A stretch of DNA of 57,710 nucleotides, from the NCBI GenBank assembly GCA_002344965.1, contig DDUU01000013.1, positions 1 through 57,710 on the forward strand, read 5' to 3'. Below the pieces are notes generated by a model. That model ran no database searches. It was not told the DNA's origin and was given only the letters and a program-made list of their open reading frames with translations. Origin of the DNA: Candidatus Tepidiaquacellales bacterium UBA2330 (lineage in GTDB: Bacteria; Bacteroidota; Ignavibacteria; Tepidaquicellales; Tepidaquicellaceae). The position numbers and the translations under genes are program-made. Each line of letters begins with the position of its first letter. Position 1 is the stretch's first letter. Below are positions 19,134 through 28,700 of this stretch, piece by piece.

Positions 19134-19163
19134 GAATGAATCAGTTAAATAGTTTAAAACATT

Positions 19164-19592
19164 TTGAAGTTATCTTATACTCTCGTCGCAGTTCAGTTCA
19201 CATGTATGTTTTATTTAATGCTTACAGGCGAAATAATTCCCTCTGATGAAATTTATCTTACGCTTCTGATCTTGACACTTATCCCGGGAATTTGGGCAAT
19301 ATATTCTTTTCGTTTCAGGTTCAGCATTTTTCCGGATTTAAAAGAAGGTCAGACTCTTAATACATCGGGTCCGTATAAATTTGTAAGACATCCAATGTAC
19401 ACATCTGTAATTTCACTTACACTGATCTGGGTAATAAATAATTTAAGCTTAATAAGAATTATTGTATGGTCAGTGCTTGTTATTGTACTGATCATTAAAT
19501 TAAAATACGAAGAGAAATTACTCACTGAAAAATTTCCGGAATACGGTTCTTATATAAACAATTCAAAGATGATTTTCCCATTTCTATACTGA
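19164..19592 (+). CDS. Isoprenylcysteine methyltransferase-like integral membrane protein
   Basis: 142 residues with about four hydrophobic segments. The C-terminal half holds the signature GPYKFVRHPMYTS followed by a membrane helix and KLKYEEKLLTEKFPEYGSY, which is the SAM-binding region of the ICMT/PEMT-like family (also found in NnrU-related and phospholipid methyltransferases). The family methylates membrane-embedded substrates; which one is unknown here. The start is TTG, 30 bp after the Rieske oxygenase stop, so co-transcription with it is likely. An ATG further in (residue 12) would shorten the first helix. Confidence 0.82.
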   Translation: MKLSYTLVAVQFTCMFYLMLTGEIIPSDEIYLTLLILTLIPGIWAIYSFRFRFSIFPDLKEGQTLNTSGPYKFVRHPMYTSVISLTLIWVINNLSLIRIIVWSVLVIVLIIKLKYEEKLLTEKFPEYGSYINNSKMIFPFLY

Positions 19593-19628
19593 AAGGCAAA
19601 TCAAATAAAATTTTAAATTTATAATCTT

Positions 19629-20666
19629 TTATTTCGGCTTTACATATTTATCAGATTCACCTTCCTTCATCATTTCCGGATACGGTCCGTATTTATGCTG
19701 CTCCGCCGTGAAGTTATCGTCAAAAGGAGGAAAAGGAAAATCAACCGGTTTGAATTTCAGATCCGGATAGTCTTTACTTATATCCGGATATTTCGGACGC
19801 GGTCTGGAATTTATAAAAGCAGCAACATCATAAGATTCATCTACGGAAAGAATTGCGTCATTGTATGGCATTTTTGAATAAATAAAAGAAGCGGCGGTCA
19901 GCAGTCTGTACATACCCGCTCCGTCATTATAACTGTTTTGTCCCATTACGGGAGGAAATTCATAACCGTAAACCGAATCCGCCGGAACTTTAACATTTCC
20001 GGATTTCCATAAAACTCCGCTGCCGTTATCAGCATGGCATGATGCACAATGTTTCAGGAAAACCAGTCTGCCGGCAGCAGTATCTGCGGCTCTGTTTATT
20101 AATTCTATTTTAGGTATTCCCTGTCCGTCGAGTTTAGTGCCTTTTGGAGCATATGTGCTAAGCCATTTCAGATATGAAACCACTGCAGTCATTTCATTTG
20201 AAGATTCCGGCATCGCCTTGCCGTTGAGACTTCTTTTCATGCAGTTGTTAACCCTTTCCTGAATTGTGATCTCAGTGGCTGATCTCTCGTCAAACTGCGG
20301 ATATTTATAATAAACTCCTACAAGACCGAATACATTCTTCAAAGTCCCGCCTCTGAAATGACAGCTCTGACATGACATATTAGTACCGGCAAATCTCTTA
20401 CTTATATCCGAAACATCCGGACCGATATATTTACCGGTATTTTTAAAAATATCCATCCCGGTTCTTATTATTTTACCTTCATCATTGTCTGGAATGTCGC
20501 TTTCAATCGGCGCTCTCCATTGAACTACAGAATCTTTTTTAATAACTATATCTTCTTTCTGACAGGAAATAAAAGGATGGGAGCTTTGGGAAATGAGATA
20601 GAAACTTGATAATAAAATAAAACAGAATAAAACTAATTTTAGCGAAGTGTCAGTTAGTTTTTTCAT
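19629..20666 (-). CDS. TsdA-like dihaem c-type cytochrome
   Basis: 345 residues. An N-terminal hydrophobic export segment (8-26) precedes two haem c sites, CQSCH at 99-103 and CASCH around 210. Between them is NNCMKRSLNGKAMP with Cys142, 39 residues after the first haem histidine. In thiosulfate dehydrogenase TsdA this region supplies the cysteine ligand of the active-site haem, so that feature seems kept. The segments YPQFDERSATEITIQERVN and SSNEMTAVVSYLKWLS also match that family. It would oxidise thiosulfate to tetrathionate or do the reverse in the periplasm; a relative with another substrate cannot be excluded. It stands alone and is divergent from the ECF sigma gene. Confidence 0.8.
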   Translation of the reverse strand: MKKLTDTSLKLVLFCFILLSSFYLISQSSHPFISCQKEDIVIKKDSVVQWRAPIESDIPDNDEGKIIRTGMDIFKNTGKYIGPDVSDISKRFAGTNMSCQSCHFRGGTLKNVFGLVGVYYKYPQFDERSATEITIQERVNNCMKRSLNGKAMPESSNEMTAVVSYLKWLSTYAPKGTKLDGQGIPKIELINRAADTAAGRLVFLKHCASCHADNGSGVLWKSGNVKVPADSVYGYEFPPVMGQNSYNDGAGMYRLLTAASFIYSKMPYNDAILSVDESYDVAAFINSRPRPKYPDISKDYPDLKFKPVDFPFPPFDDNFTAEQHKYGPYPEMMKEGESDKYVKPK

Positions 20667-20898
20667 TTTCTTTTAATATAATCATAAAGCATTTTAATAT
20701 TAATTCACTTTTAAAAAAATTCTTCAGAACATAAATTTATTACATTTGTATAAGGATCATATTTCTGAAAAAAAAATTTAAAAGGATTTAATTACTAAAT
20801 TTTTTTTCTGATACAAAAATAAATAAAAAATAATTGCGACTTTTAATGCTCCGGTAACGTCTAATCATCAGGAACTTATAAGTTTTATAAAACTGGTA

Positions 20899-21504
20899 AT
20901 GGAAAATAGCACCGATAAATTTATTGAATTGCTGAAGCCGGAATACGGTAATGCTTTAAAGTACTGTAAGGCATTATGCTCAAAGCGTTCGAAGGATGAT
21001 GCAGAAGACGTTTTGCAGCAGTCGCTTCTGAAAGCTTTTGAAAACTTCGGCAGCTTGTCAGATCAGAGTAAATTCAGATCATGGTTCTTTAAAATAATCA
21101 CCAGAGAATTCTATACATTAATAAGAAATGATTTCTGGAAAAAATTTCTGCCGTCCGATGACAAAAATTCAGGCGCTGTATTTCCTGAGATATTTATTCA
21201 TCAGGATGAAAATTGCGAAGGAATGCTGTTACGGAAAGCGCTGTCGGGCATATCTTCACGGGAAAGAGAATCAATACTGCTTTTTGAAATCGCCGGATTC
21301 AGTATTGAAGAAATAAAAGATATTCAAAATGAAAGAAGCATTTCGTCTGTAAAATCCAGACTAAGCCGCGCAAGAAAAAAACTGAAGAACATTATTGAGA
21401 ACGAAGAAAATAATTTACAAAATACGGAAATAAATAAAACAATTTATTCAGGAGACATAAACAATGAAACAATCAGACTTTTACCGGAAACAGAAGGCAA
21501 ATGA
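20899..21504 (+). CDS. ECF-type RNA polymerase sigma factor
   Basis: 201 residues. Region 2 contains DDAEDVLQQSLLKAFENF with the conserved FRSWFFKI, and region 4 contains SRERESILLFEIAGFSIEEIKDI and the recognition helix SVKSRLSRARKKLK. The size and the two-domain layout with no region 1 or 3 define an extracytoplasmic-function sigma factor. It shares 41 bp with the next gene in another frame, so the two are translationally coupled. A TAnnTTTG-like box (tacatttg, 20741-20748) lies about 150 bp upstream, but without a TTG at the expected spacing. The target genes are not evident. Confidence 0.92.
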   Translation: MENSTDKFIELLKPEYGNALKYCKALCSKRSKDDAEDVLQQSLLKAFENFGSLSDQSKFRSWFFKIITREFYTLIRNDFWKKFLPSDDKNSGAVFPEIFIHQDENCEGMLLRKALSGISSRERESILLFEIAGFSIEEIKDIQNERSISSVKSRLSRARKKLKNIIENEENNLQNTEINKTIYSGDINNETIRLLPETEGK

Positions 21505-22471
21505 TCCTTCAGAAAATAGCAGACTGGATCAGCTGTTCGATAATTTAAGAAACGAAAATAACGACGGTACATTTCCTGTAGTTGAGAAATGGCTCCGCAA
21601 TATTAATTCACTAAAATCAAATAACATTACCCCGAAAAAAGAAAGGAAATTATTTAATATGAGATCACCAAAAATCAGATTTGCCTATGCGTTTCTTCTG
21701 CTGGCAGTAATAGTGGCAGCTTGCAATTATCCTGTAACACAACAGGAGACTGTTGCAGATGTAATAAAGTGGAGTGTAAACAAAAATAATACAGAAGCTA
21801 TTCAAAAAATACAGGGACTGGACTGGACAAAAAAAGCGATTACAGGAATAAGTAAACCGGAAGCGGCAAATGATAAAATTGAGTATAAACTTGTGCTGCT
21901 GAAAGATGAACTTGGAAATGCTCAGAAGTATATGGATCAGCTGAAAGGAATAAGCGGAATTAATGATATTAGTCTGGTTCCTCTGAATGAAAAGATCACC
22001 AGACCGGTTTACTCCGTTGCCTTAAATAAAATATTTAAGGTTGATATTAATGCAACCAATATGTCAGATCAGGATCTGAAAAATGAAATCGAAACTCAGC
22101 TTTCACAAAACGGAATCAGAGATGTTCAGATTAGTTTTGACAGAAACAAAGACGGAAAGAGAATTTCGAAAATAGAACTTCCTGAAGGCAGTTTAAAAGA
22201 TAACAGCGGTTTTGATATCACAATAAAGGACGGCAATAACATTCAGAGAACGGCAGAAGTCAGAAAATTCAGAAATGAAGGAGAGGGGGACAGATTTAAG
22301 GATAAGACTGATGATGAGATCAGGAAAATGGTAGCGGAAGATATCGGAGATAAAAATATCAGACCTGAAGATATTATGATATCAAGAAAGGACGGAAAGA
22401 TTATGATAAACGTCAAGAAACAAGGAATTGAAAATGAAGATAAAATTGAATCGAAGATTGAGATAAAATAA
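21464..22471 (+). CDS. Membrane-anchored partner of the ECF sigma factor, possible anti-sigma protein
   Basis: 335 residues. About 70 cytoplasmic residues (charged, with KWLRNI) precede one membrane helix (about 72-89, ending AACNY) and a large hydrophilic external domain. That topology and the 41-bp overlap with the sigma gene fit an anti-sigma factor, although no zinc-binding HxxxCxxC signature is present. The external part contains two similar stretches, MSDQDLKNEIETQ...DVQISFDRNKDGK and KTDDEIRKMVAED...DIMISRKDGK, so it is probably a tandem of one small fold. A lipobox-like AAC at the helix end is noted but lies too far from the N-terminus to be a lipoprotein signal. A clear terminator follows. 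Confidence 0.6.
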   Translation: MKQSDFYRKQKANDPSENSRLDQLFDNLRNENNDGTFPVVEKWLRNINSLKSNNITPKKERKLFNMRSPKIRFAYAFLLLAVIVAACNYPVTQQETVADVIKWSVNKNNTEAIQKIQGLDWTKKAITGISKPEAANDKIEYKLVLLKDELGNAQKYMDQLKGISGINDISLVPLNEKITRPVYSVALNKIFKVDINATNMSDQDLKNEIETQLSQNGIRDVQISFDRNKDGKRISKIELPEGSLKDNSGFDITIKDGNNIQRTAEVRKFRNEGEGDRFKDKTDDEIRKMVAEDIGDKNIRPEDIMISRKDGKIMINVKKQGIENEDKIESKIEIK

Positions 22472-22504
22472 TATATAAGTAGAAATTTCAATTGCGTTTC
22501 TTTA

Positions 22505-22532
22505 GAATGCGGGATCATAACCCGCATTTTTT
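22505..22532 (+). terminator. Intrinsic terminator after the sigma/anti-sigma pair
   Basis: An 8-bp GC-containing stem (aatgcggg with cccgcatt) around a 7-base loop is followed by a run of six T. It starts 34 bp after the stop of the membrane partner gene. Confidence 0.88.
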
Positions 22533-22693
22533 ATTCCGGATTTAAAAATTTTTCATAAGCTCCGGTATCCTTAACAAAATAAATATCAGCCCGTACTCTC
22601 CGATTTAAGTAAAAGATTCTTCCGAACCCAATATTAAATTTATAATATTTTTTAAAGTCTGCATTGAACAATGTATATATTATCACTATTTTG

Positions 22694-22719
22694 GAAACTC
22701 ATAAAACGATTTTAGTTTC
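22694..22719. promoter_or_regulatory. Possible TetR operator
   Basis: The arms gaaact and agtttc, with inner aaaa and tttt, form an imperfect dyad ending 3 bases before the TTG start of the TetR-type gene. Local regulators of RND operons often bind such dyads at their own promoter. The match is modest and the centre is asymmetric. Confidence 0.3.
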
Positions 22720-22721
22720 TA

Positions 22722-23363
22722 TTGCAAACCACAGCCAGACAAATAAAAGAACGCGAAAAGATTCTGACCTATTCCGCTCAGAAATTTCACAAAGAAGGTT
22801 TTTACAAGACCTCAATGGATGAGATAGCTAAGGAGCTTTGCGTCAGTAAGAAAACCATATATAAGCATTTCCCTTCAAAAGAAAATCTTCTTGAGGAAAT
22901 TTGTTCACACACTACAAAGGAAATTTACAACAATGTTGATATAATAGTAGACGGTGAAGGTAATGTGGTTTTCAAATTTGTAAAACTGCTTAATATGTAC
23001 AGTAATTATACAATTAACATCAGCGATAAATGGCTTCACGATCTCAAGATACATCATCCTGAAATTTTAAAGACAATTAATCACAACCGAACTTTTAAGA
23101 TCAACGGAATTCTCAACAAACTGATCACACAGGGCATCAGGGAAAAACTGATTGAGAATTATCCGCCTCAGATAATCATTTCGGCTTTTATAAATTCTAT
23201 TTCAGGAGTTTTGAATCCGGAATTTCTGATCAACAATAAATTCACCATGCAGATGGCTTTTAAGACAACTTATGAAATGCTGCTGAACGGTATCCTGACT
23301 CCTACCGGCAAGAAAATATTCAAAAAAGAGAAATCATTATTAGCTAAAGAAATAAAACTTTAA
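22722..23363 (+). CDS. TetR family transcriptional regulator
   Basis: 213 residues. The N-terminal DNA-binding domain has the family pattern AQKFHKEGFYKTSMDEIAKE then CVSKKTIYKHFPSKENLL (about 20-58), a helix-turn-helix with the typical YKHF. The C-terminal two thirds is the variable ligand and dimer domain. It is the first gene of a run with TolC, adaptor and RND pump genes separated by 2 to 29 bp, so it most likely controls that operon and itself. The start is TTG, since the next ATG (residue 31) would remove part of the DNA-binding domain. Confidence 0.9.
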   Translation: MQTTARQIKEREKILTYSAQKFHKEGFYKTSMDEIAKELCVSKKTIYKHFPSKENLLEEICSHTTKEIYNNVDIIVDGEGNVVFKFVKLLNMYSNYTINISDKWLHDLKIHHPEILKTINHNRTFKINGILNKLITQGIREKLIENYPPQIIISAFINSISGVLNPEFLINNKFTMQMAFKTTYEMLLNGILTPTGKKIFKKEKSLLAKEIKL

Positions 23364-23365
23364 AA

Positions 23366-24694
23366 ATGATAAAAAACAATTTCAGTTATATTAGCCTGAT
23401 TTTATTCGTTATACTTTTTTTAAATACGGGTGATGTCAGGTCTCAGCAGAAAAGAATTATAACATCGGTTGAGCAGGCAATTTCACTTGCAATGAAAGAC
23501 AACTCCGATGTGATTAATGCAAGATATGATAAGCTGAAAGCTGAACAAAAAGTATCCGAAGTTTACAGTGAAAATTTGCTGCCGACAATTACTTTGAATT
23601 CCAATTACTCCAGATCTTTTAAAAAACAGGTATTTGATATATTCGGTGAAAAATTTGAGATAGGTTCTGACAATGCATTAACTACGACTTTAAATGCGAC
23701 AGAGCCGATACCTGTGCTGGGAACTCCGGTATTCTCAGGTATCAGGATCGCAGAGTATTATTCAAAAATACAGCAGGAAAATGTTGAATCAGTGGAAAAT
23801 GATGTAAGAAATACAGTTAAGAATTCTTACTTCGGGGTTTTGCTTTCAAAGGCGGTTGTGGATGTAAATAAAATTACTTATACAAATGCCGAAGAAAATT
23901 TCAAAGTTGTGGAATCGAGATTCAGGAACGGAGTCGCTACGGAATTCGACTTCCTCAGGGCAAGAGTTAAAGTAGAAAATGTCAGACCTGTTCTTTTAAA
24001 ATCCGAAAGGGATTTTGAGATCAGTAAAAAATTATTCTCCAATGCAATCGGATTAAAAGTAAATGACGAAATTGAAATACTGGATTCTCTTCAGTATGAC
24101 AGCACAGAAGTATGGGAAAGCACAGATGTAATGATAGACAGGATCTCAGAAGAATACGTAACCGTCAGACAGCTTATGCTTAATAAGAAAATCAGTCAGG
24201 AATTAGTAAATGTAGATAAGGCGAATTATCTTCCGAAGCTGTTTTTGTTCGGGCAGTATTCTCTGAGTTCGCAGGAAAATGACGGACAGCCAATAACAAA
24301 TTACAGATTTTTTAATACGCTTAATGCAGGCATAGGATTAACCTGGGACCTGAATCTTTTCAGAAATTCCTATAAAGTAAATCAGTCGGAATTGGAAGTT
24401 AAAAAATCTGAGGAACAGATTAGAGATGTAAAGCAGAAATTGAAATTAAGATCCGAGTCTGCAATTATAGCGCTTGAAGATGCAAAGCAGAGAATTCTCT
24501 CCACTAAAGAAACTGTATCTCTTGCGGAGCGCGGACTTGATCTTGCCAATAAAAGTTACTTAGAAGGCGTGCTGAATCAGATTGACGTTCAGGATGCTGA
24601 GCTGACATTATACAATTCGCGTCTGGGATATTATCAGGCTGTTTATGATTATCAGATTGCCAAGTCTGAGCTTGAAAAATTACTGGAAAAATAA
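23366..24694 (+). CDS. TolC family outer membrane efflux protein
   Basis: 442 residues. A signal peptide (1-26, ending RSQ) is followed by two outer-membrane-efflux repeats with long amphipathic helices, among them SVEQAISLAMKDNSDVINAR at the start and SYLEGVLNQIDVQDAELTLYNSRLGYYQA near the end, both characteristic of TolC-type channels. As a trimer it would form the outer membrane exit duct of the pump encoded by the next two genes. It begins 2 bp after the TetR gene, so translation is probably coupled. Confidence 0.92.
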   Translation: MIKNNFSYISLILFVILFLNTGDVRSQQKRIITSVEQAISLAMKDNSDVINARYDKLKAEQKVSEVYSENLLPTITLNSNYSRSFKKQVFDIFGEKFEIGSDNALTTTLNATEPIPVLGTPVFSGIRIAEYYSKIQQENVESVENDVRNTVKNSYFGVLLSKAVVDVNKITYTNAEENFKVVESRFRNGVATEFDFLRARVKVENVRPVLLKSERDFEISKKLFSNAIGLKVNDEIEILDSLQYDSTEVWESTDVMIDRISEEYVTVRQLMLNKKISQELVNVDKANYLPKLFLFGQYSLSSQENDGQPITNYRFFNTLNAGIGLTWDLNLFRNSYKVNQSELEVKKSEEQIRDVKQKLKLRSESAIIALEDAKQRILSTKETVSLAERGLDLANKSYLEGVLNQIDVQDAELTLYNSRLGYYQAVYDYQIAKSELEKLLEK

Positions 24695-24723
24695 AATCGA
24701 AAAAATTAAAAATTTATATTTAT

Positions 24724-25761
24724 ATGAAAAATATCATTTATATAATAACTGCTCTTATAACCGGATCAGCTTTATTTATATCTTGCGGAAGCGAAGGTGA
24801 GTCAAAGACAGAACCGGAGAAAAAACTGCAGGCAGTAAAAACTGCAGAAATAATTACACAGGAATTCAGAGAGACATATAAAGTAGTTGGTACTGTGAAA
24901 CCTTATCAGACTGCAAAAATTTCTTCGGAAGAAGGCGGACTTATAACATATATGCCTTTTGACAAAGGCAGCAGAGTCGGAAGAGGTCAGACTCTTGTAA
25001 GATTAAAGAAGGATACGGACTTTGCTTCATTTGAGCAGGCTGAAACTCAATATGAATTAGCGAAAAGTAATTTTGAAAGGACGGAGAAACTTTATAATGA
25101 AAGCGTTTCCACAGAACAGGATTATACGAACGCAAAATTTCAGCTTGAGCTTGCGGAAAAGACTCTTAACCTTATTGAGACCAGACTGTCAAAATCATAT
25201 GTAACTTCACCTATTAGCGGGATAGTAGATGAGAAATACATGAGCCGGGGAGAAGTATGCGGACCCGGGACTCCCATTCTCAATATAGTAGATGTATCCA
25301 GAGTAAAAATATCAGCGGGAATTCCCGAAAGATATCTGAGTGAAATAAAAAAAGGGTCGCAGGTTAAGATAACTTTTGATGTATATCCCGGTGAAGAGTT
25401 TACAGGAACGGTAAATTATATTTCACCGACGCTCAGCGTGCAAAACAGGACATTTGAGATAGAAATGGTGCTCCCAAATAAAGGCGGCAGGTTAAAGCCG
25501 GAAATGAGCGCTAACATAATAATTGAGAAGTCAGTGATTGTGGATGCTATTGTACTTCCTCAGGATTTGCTTATAGATTTCGGCAGCGAGAAATTTGTTT
25601 ATGTTCTCGAAAACGGTGTTGCGCGCAAAAGATCTGTTTTGATAGGCGGCAGGGACAATAATAACGTGCAGATAATATCCGGATTAAATAAAGGTGAAAT
25701 ACTTATTAAAGAGGGATTTCAATCCGTTGCAGACGGAGACAAAGTTGAGATAATTAACTAA
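24724..25761 (+). CDS. RND efflux periplasmic adaptor (membrane fusion protein), lipoprotein
   Basis: 345 residues. The N-terminus has a lipobox (ALFISC, Cys at about 21), so the protein should be lipid-anchored. The barrel-sandwich hybrid (lipoyl-like) halves surround a short coiled-coil hairpin: GTVKPYQTAKISSEEGG at the start, then AETQYELAKSNFERTEKLYN, and LSKSYVTSPISGIVDEKYMSRGEVCGPG afterwards. Beta-barrel and membrane-proximal domains complete it. It links the inner membrane pump to the TolC-type channel. Confidence 0.92.
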   Translation: MKNIIYIITALITGSALFISCGSEGESKTEPEKKLQAVKTAEIITQEFRETYKVVGTVKPYQTAKISSEEGGLITYMPFDKGSRVGRGQTLVRLKKDTDFASFEQAETQYELAKSNFERTEKLYNESVSTEQDYTNAKFQLELAEKTLNLIETRLSKSYVTSPISGIVDEKYMSRGEVCGPGTPILNIVDVSRVKISAGIPERYLSEIKKGSQVKITFDVYPGEEFTGTVNYISPTLSVQNRTFEIEMVLPNKGGRLKPEMSANIIIEKSVIVDAIVLPQDLLIDFGSEKFVYVLENGVARKRSVLIGGRDNNNVQIISGLNKGEILIKEGFQSVADGDKVEIIN

Positions 25762-25781
25762 CTGAAAAAAAGAATTTAAGA

Positions 25782-28700
25782 ATGAATATTTCAAAATTAG
25801 CTGTTAATAACAGTGTCACAGTTTATATAATGGTTGTAATTCTTGTGATACTTGGCATTTCAGCATACAACTCCATTCCAAAAGAGTCAGCGCCGTCAAT
25901 AGTAATTCCGAATATTTTTGTGACAACATTATACTTTGGGGTTTCACCGCAGGATATGGAAAATCTTGTAACTCAGGAGATTGAAAAAGAAGTAAAAGGT
26001 ATAAAGGATGTTAAAAAAATTACTTCCATTTCACAGGAAAGTTTTTCTATTGTGAATATTGAATTCAATCCCGATGTAGTAATAGACGATGCACTTCAGA
26101 AAGTCAGGGATAAAGTGGCAATTGCGAAAACTAAAATGCCTCAGGATATTGAAGAACCGACAGTGTCCGAAATTAATCTCTCTGAGCAGCCAATGCTTTA
26201 CATTAACCTTTCAGGAAATCTGGGACTTGCAAGATTAAAAGATATAGCTGATAATTTAAGTGATGATATTGAAGGAATTCCGGGAGTGCTGAGTGCTGAT
26301 GTAAAAGGAGGACTTGAAAGAGAAGTAAAGATAAATGTGGATGCTGACCGTCTGAAATATTACAATATGACGCTGTTTGACATCACAAATAAAATCGGTC
26401 AGGAAAATCTCAGCATACCGGGAGGCAGCGTAGATGTAGGTTCGCAAAATTATCTTATACGTGTTCCCGGGGAATATGAAGATCCCGAACTGATAAGAGA
26501 CCTCATTATAAAATCCGAAAATGAAAAACCTATTTATGTAAGAGACATTGCTGAAGTTGTTTACGGGTACAAGCAAAGGACAACCCTCGCCCGTGAAAAC
26601 GGAAACGAAGCTGTAACTTTAGTTATAAAGAAAAGAAGCGGTGAAAACATTATAAGAATTGCAGATGAAATTAAAGAACTTGTAAAAAAAGAGGAATCTT
26701 CATTCCCTGCAGGTTTGAAAGTCAGTTTTACCGGTGATGAATCCAAAAGCATTAAAACTACCGTTCATGAGCTTGAGAACGGAATCATTACAGGATTCTT
26801 ACTGGTGTGTCTTATACTTCTTGCTGCTATGGGTTTAAAAAATGCTTTTCTTGTTGCTACTTCAATTCCCTTTTCGTTTCTGATATCTTTTATTATTCTT
26901 TCCGCTTTGGGTGTAACTATGAATATTGTGGTTTTATTCGGCTTGATACTTGTACTTGGAATAATTGTGGATGACGCAATTGTAGTTACGGAAAACATAT
27001 ACAGACTTCAGGAGTCCGAAGGTTTTAATCAGCATGATTCGGCAATTGAAGGACCGAGAGAAGTACAGATACCTGTGACTATAGCAACACTCACTATTAT
27101 TTCTTCATTTGCTCCTTTATTGTTTTTTCCCGGGATTGTAGGAGAGTTTATGAAGTATCTTCCGATCACTCTGATTGTCTGTTTATTCTCGTCATTGTTT
27201 GTTGCAATGATAATCAACCCTGTGCTTGCGGCAAAATTCATTAATTACAAAAAGGACAGAGCTAAGCATGAAAGTAAAACAAAGTGGTACAATGTAATTA
27301 ACAGATTTCATTTATGGTTCGACAAATTGTTTGCCAATATAGTTAAGAAATATGAGAAGTCATTAAGATGGGCAATGCGGCACAGAAAAACATCAATATC
27401 TTTAACTGTATTGCTTCTAATTTTTGTATTCATAATCTACGGAATGTTCAGTAAAGGAATAGAATTTTTTCCTCAGATAGAGCCGCAGCAGGCGTATATT
27501 TACGTTAATATGCCGGTCGGAACAAACCTTGAGAAGTCTGACGAAGTATCCAAAGTAGTTGAAGAAAAACTTCCTGCGTTTAAAGATCTCGAATATTATT
27601 TAACTAATGTAGGTTCGGAGATCGGAGAAGGTTTCGGAAGCGATGTTTCAAACAAGAGTACAATTACTCTGAGCTTTTATGATAAAGCGGACAGATCACA
27701 AAGCTCTTTTAAAACAATAGAGGAAATAAGAGATGCAATTTCAAACATTACAACAGCTGATGTCAGAATTCAGAAACAAACCGGAGGTCCGCCGACAGGT
27801 CCGCCTGTTAATATTGAAATTTCAGGTGATGATTTTAATAAACTCGGACAGATTTCTGATGATATTAAAAGACAGATTGTTGATATTCCCGGAATGAAAG
27901 ATCTGAAAGATGACTATGACGAAGCAAGACCTGAGATAAAGATTACAATAGACAGGGAAAAAGCATCTCTTTACGGATTAAATACCGCTATTATTGCATC
28001 TGATATCAGAACTGCTATTAACGGAACAGCAGCCAGTAAATACAGGGTAGCTGACAAAGAATATGATATTACAGTAAGACTTGATTCCAGTCAGAGAGAA
28101 AATTTACAGACAATTCAGAATTTATACTTACCCGGTAAAGAAGGCGCAAAGATCCCTCTTTCATCTGTTGCAAAAATAGATTTTACCGGAGGGATAGGTG
28201 CGATTAACAGAAAAGACCTTAAGAGAGTTGTAACTGTTTCAGCAAATGCTGAGGGAAGACTTGGGAATGAGGTCCTGATGGATGTAAAGGAAAAATTAAA
28301 AAATATTAATCTGCCTGACGGATACAATATAACATATACCGGTGAGCAGGAAGATCAGCAGGAGTCTTCAGACTTTTTAAGCAAAGCTTTTCTAATTTCT
28401 TTGTTAATGGTTTTCTTTTTCCTTGTTATAGAATTCAATTCATTATTGTCACCAATCATTATAATGTTTACAGTAGTACTATCTCTGATCGGAGTATTGA
28501 TAGGATTGCTGATAACCCAGACGCCTTTCGGAATTATCATGACAGGTATAGGAGTAATTTCTCTTGGCGGAATTGTAGTGAGAAATGCCATAATACTTCT
28601 TGATTTTCAGGTTGAGCTACAGAAACGCGGACTCAGCAGAGAAGAATCGGTAATACAATCGGGAATGGTCAGACTGAGACCTGTATTTCTAACTGCTGCT

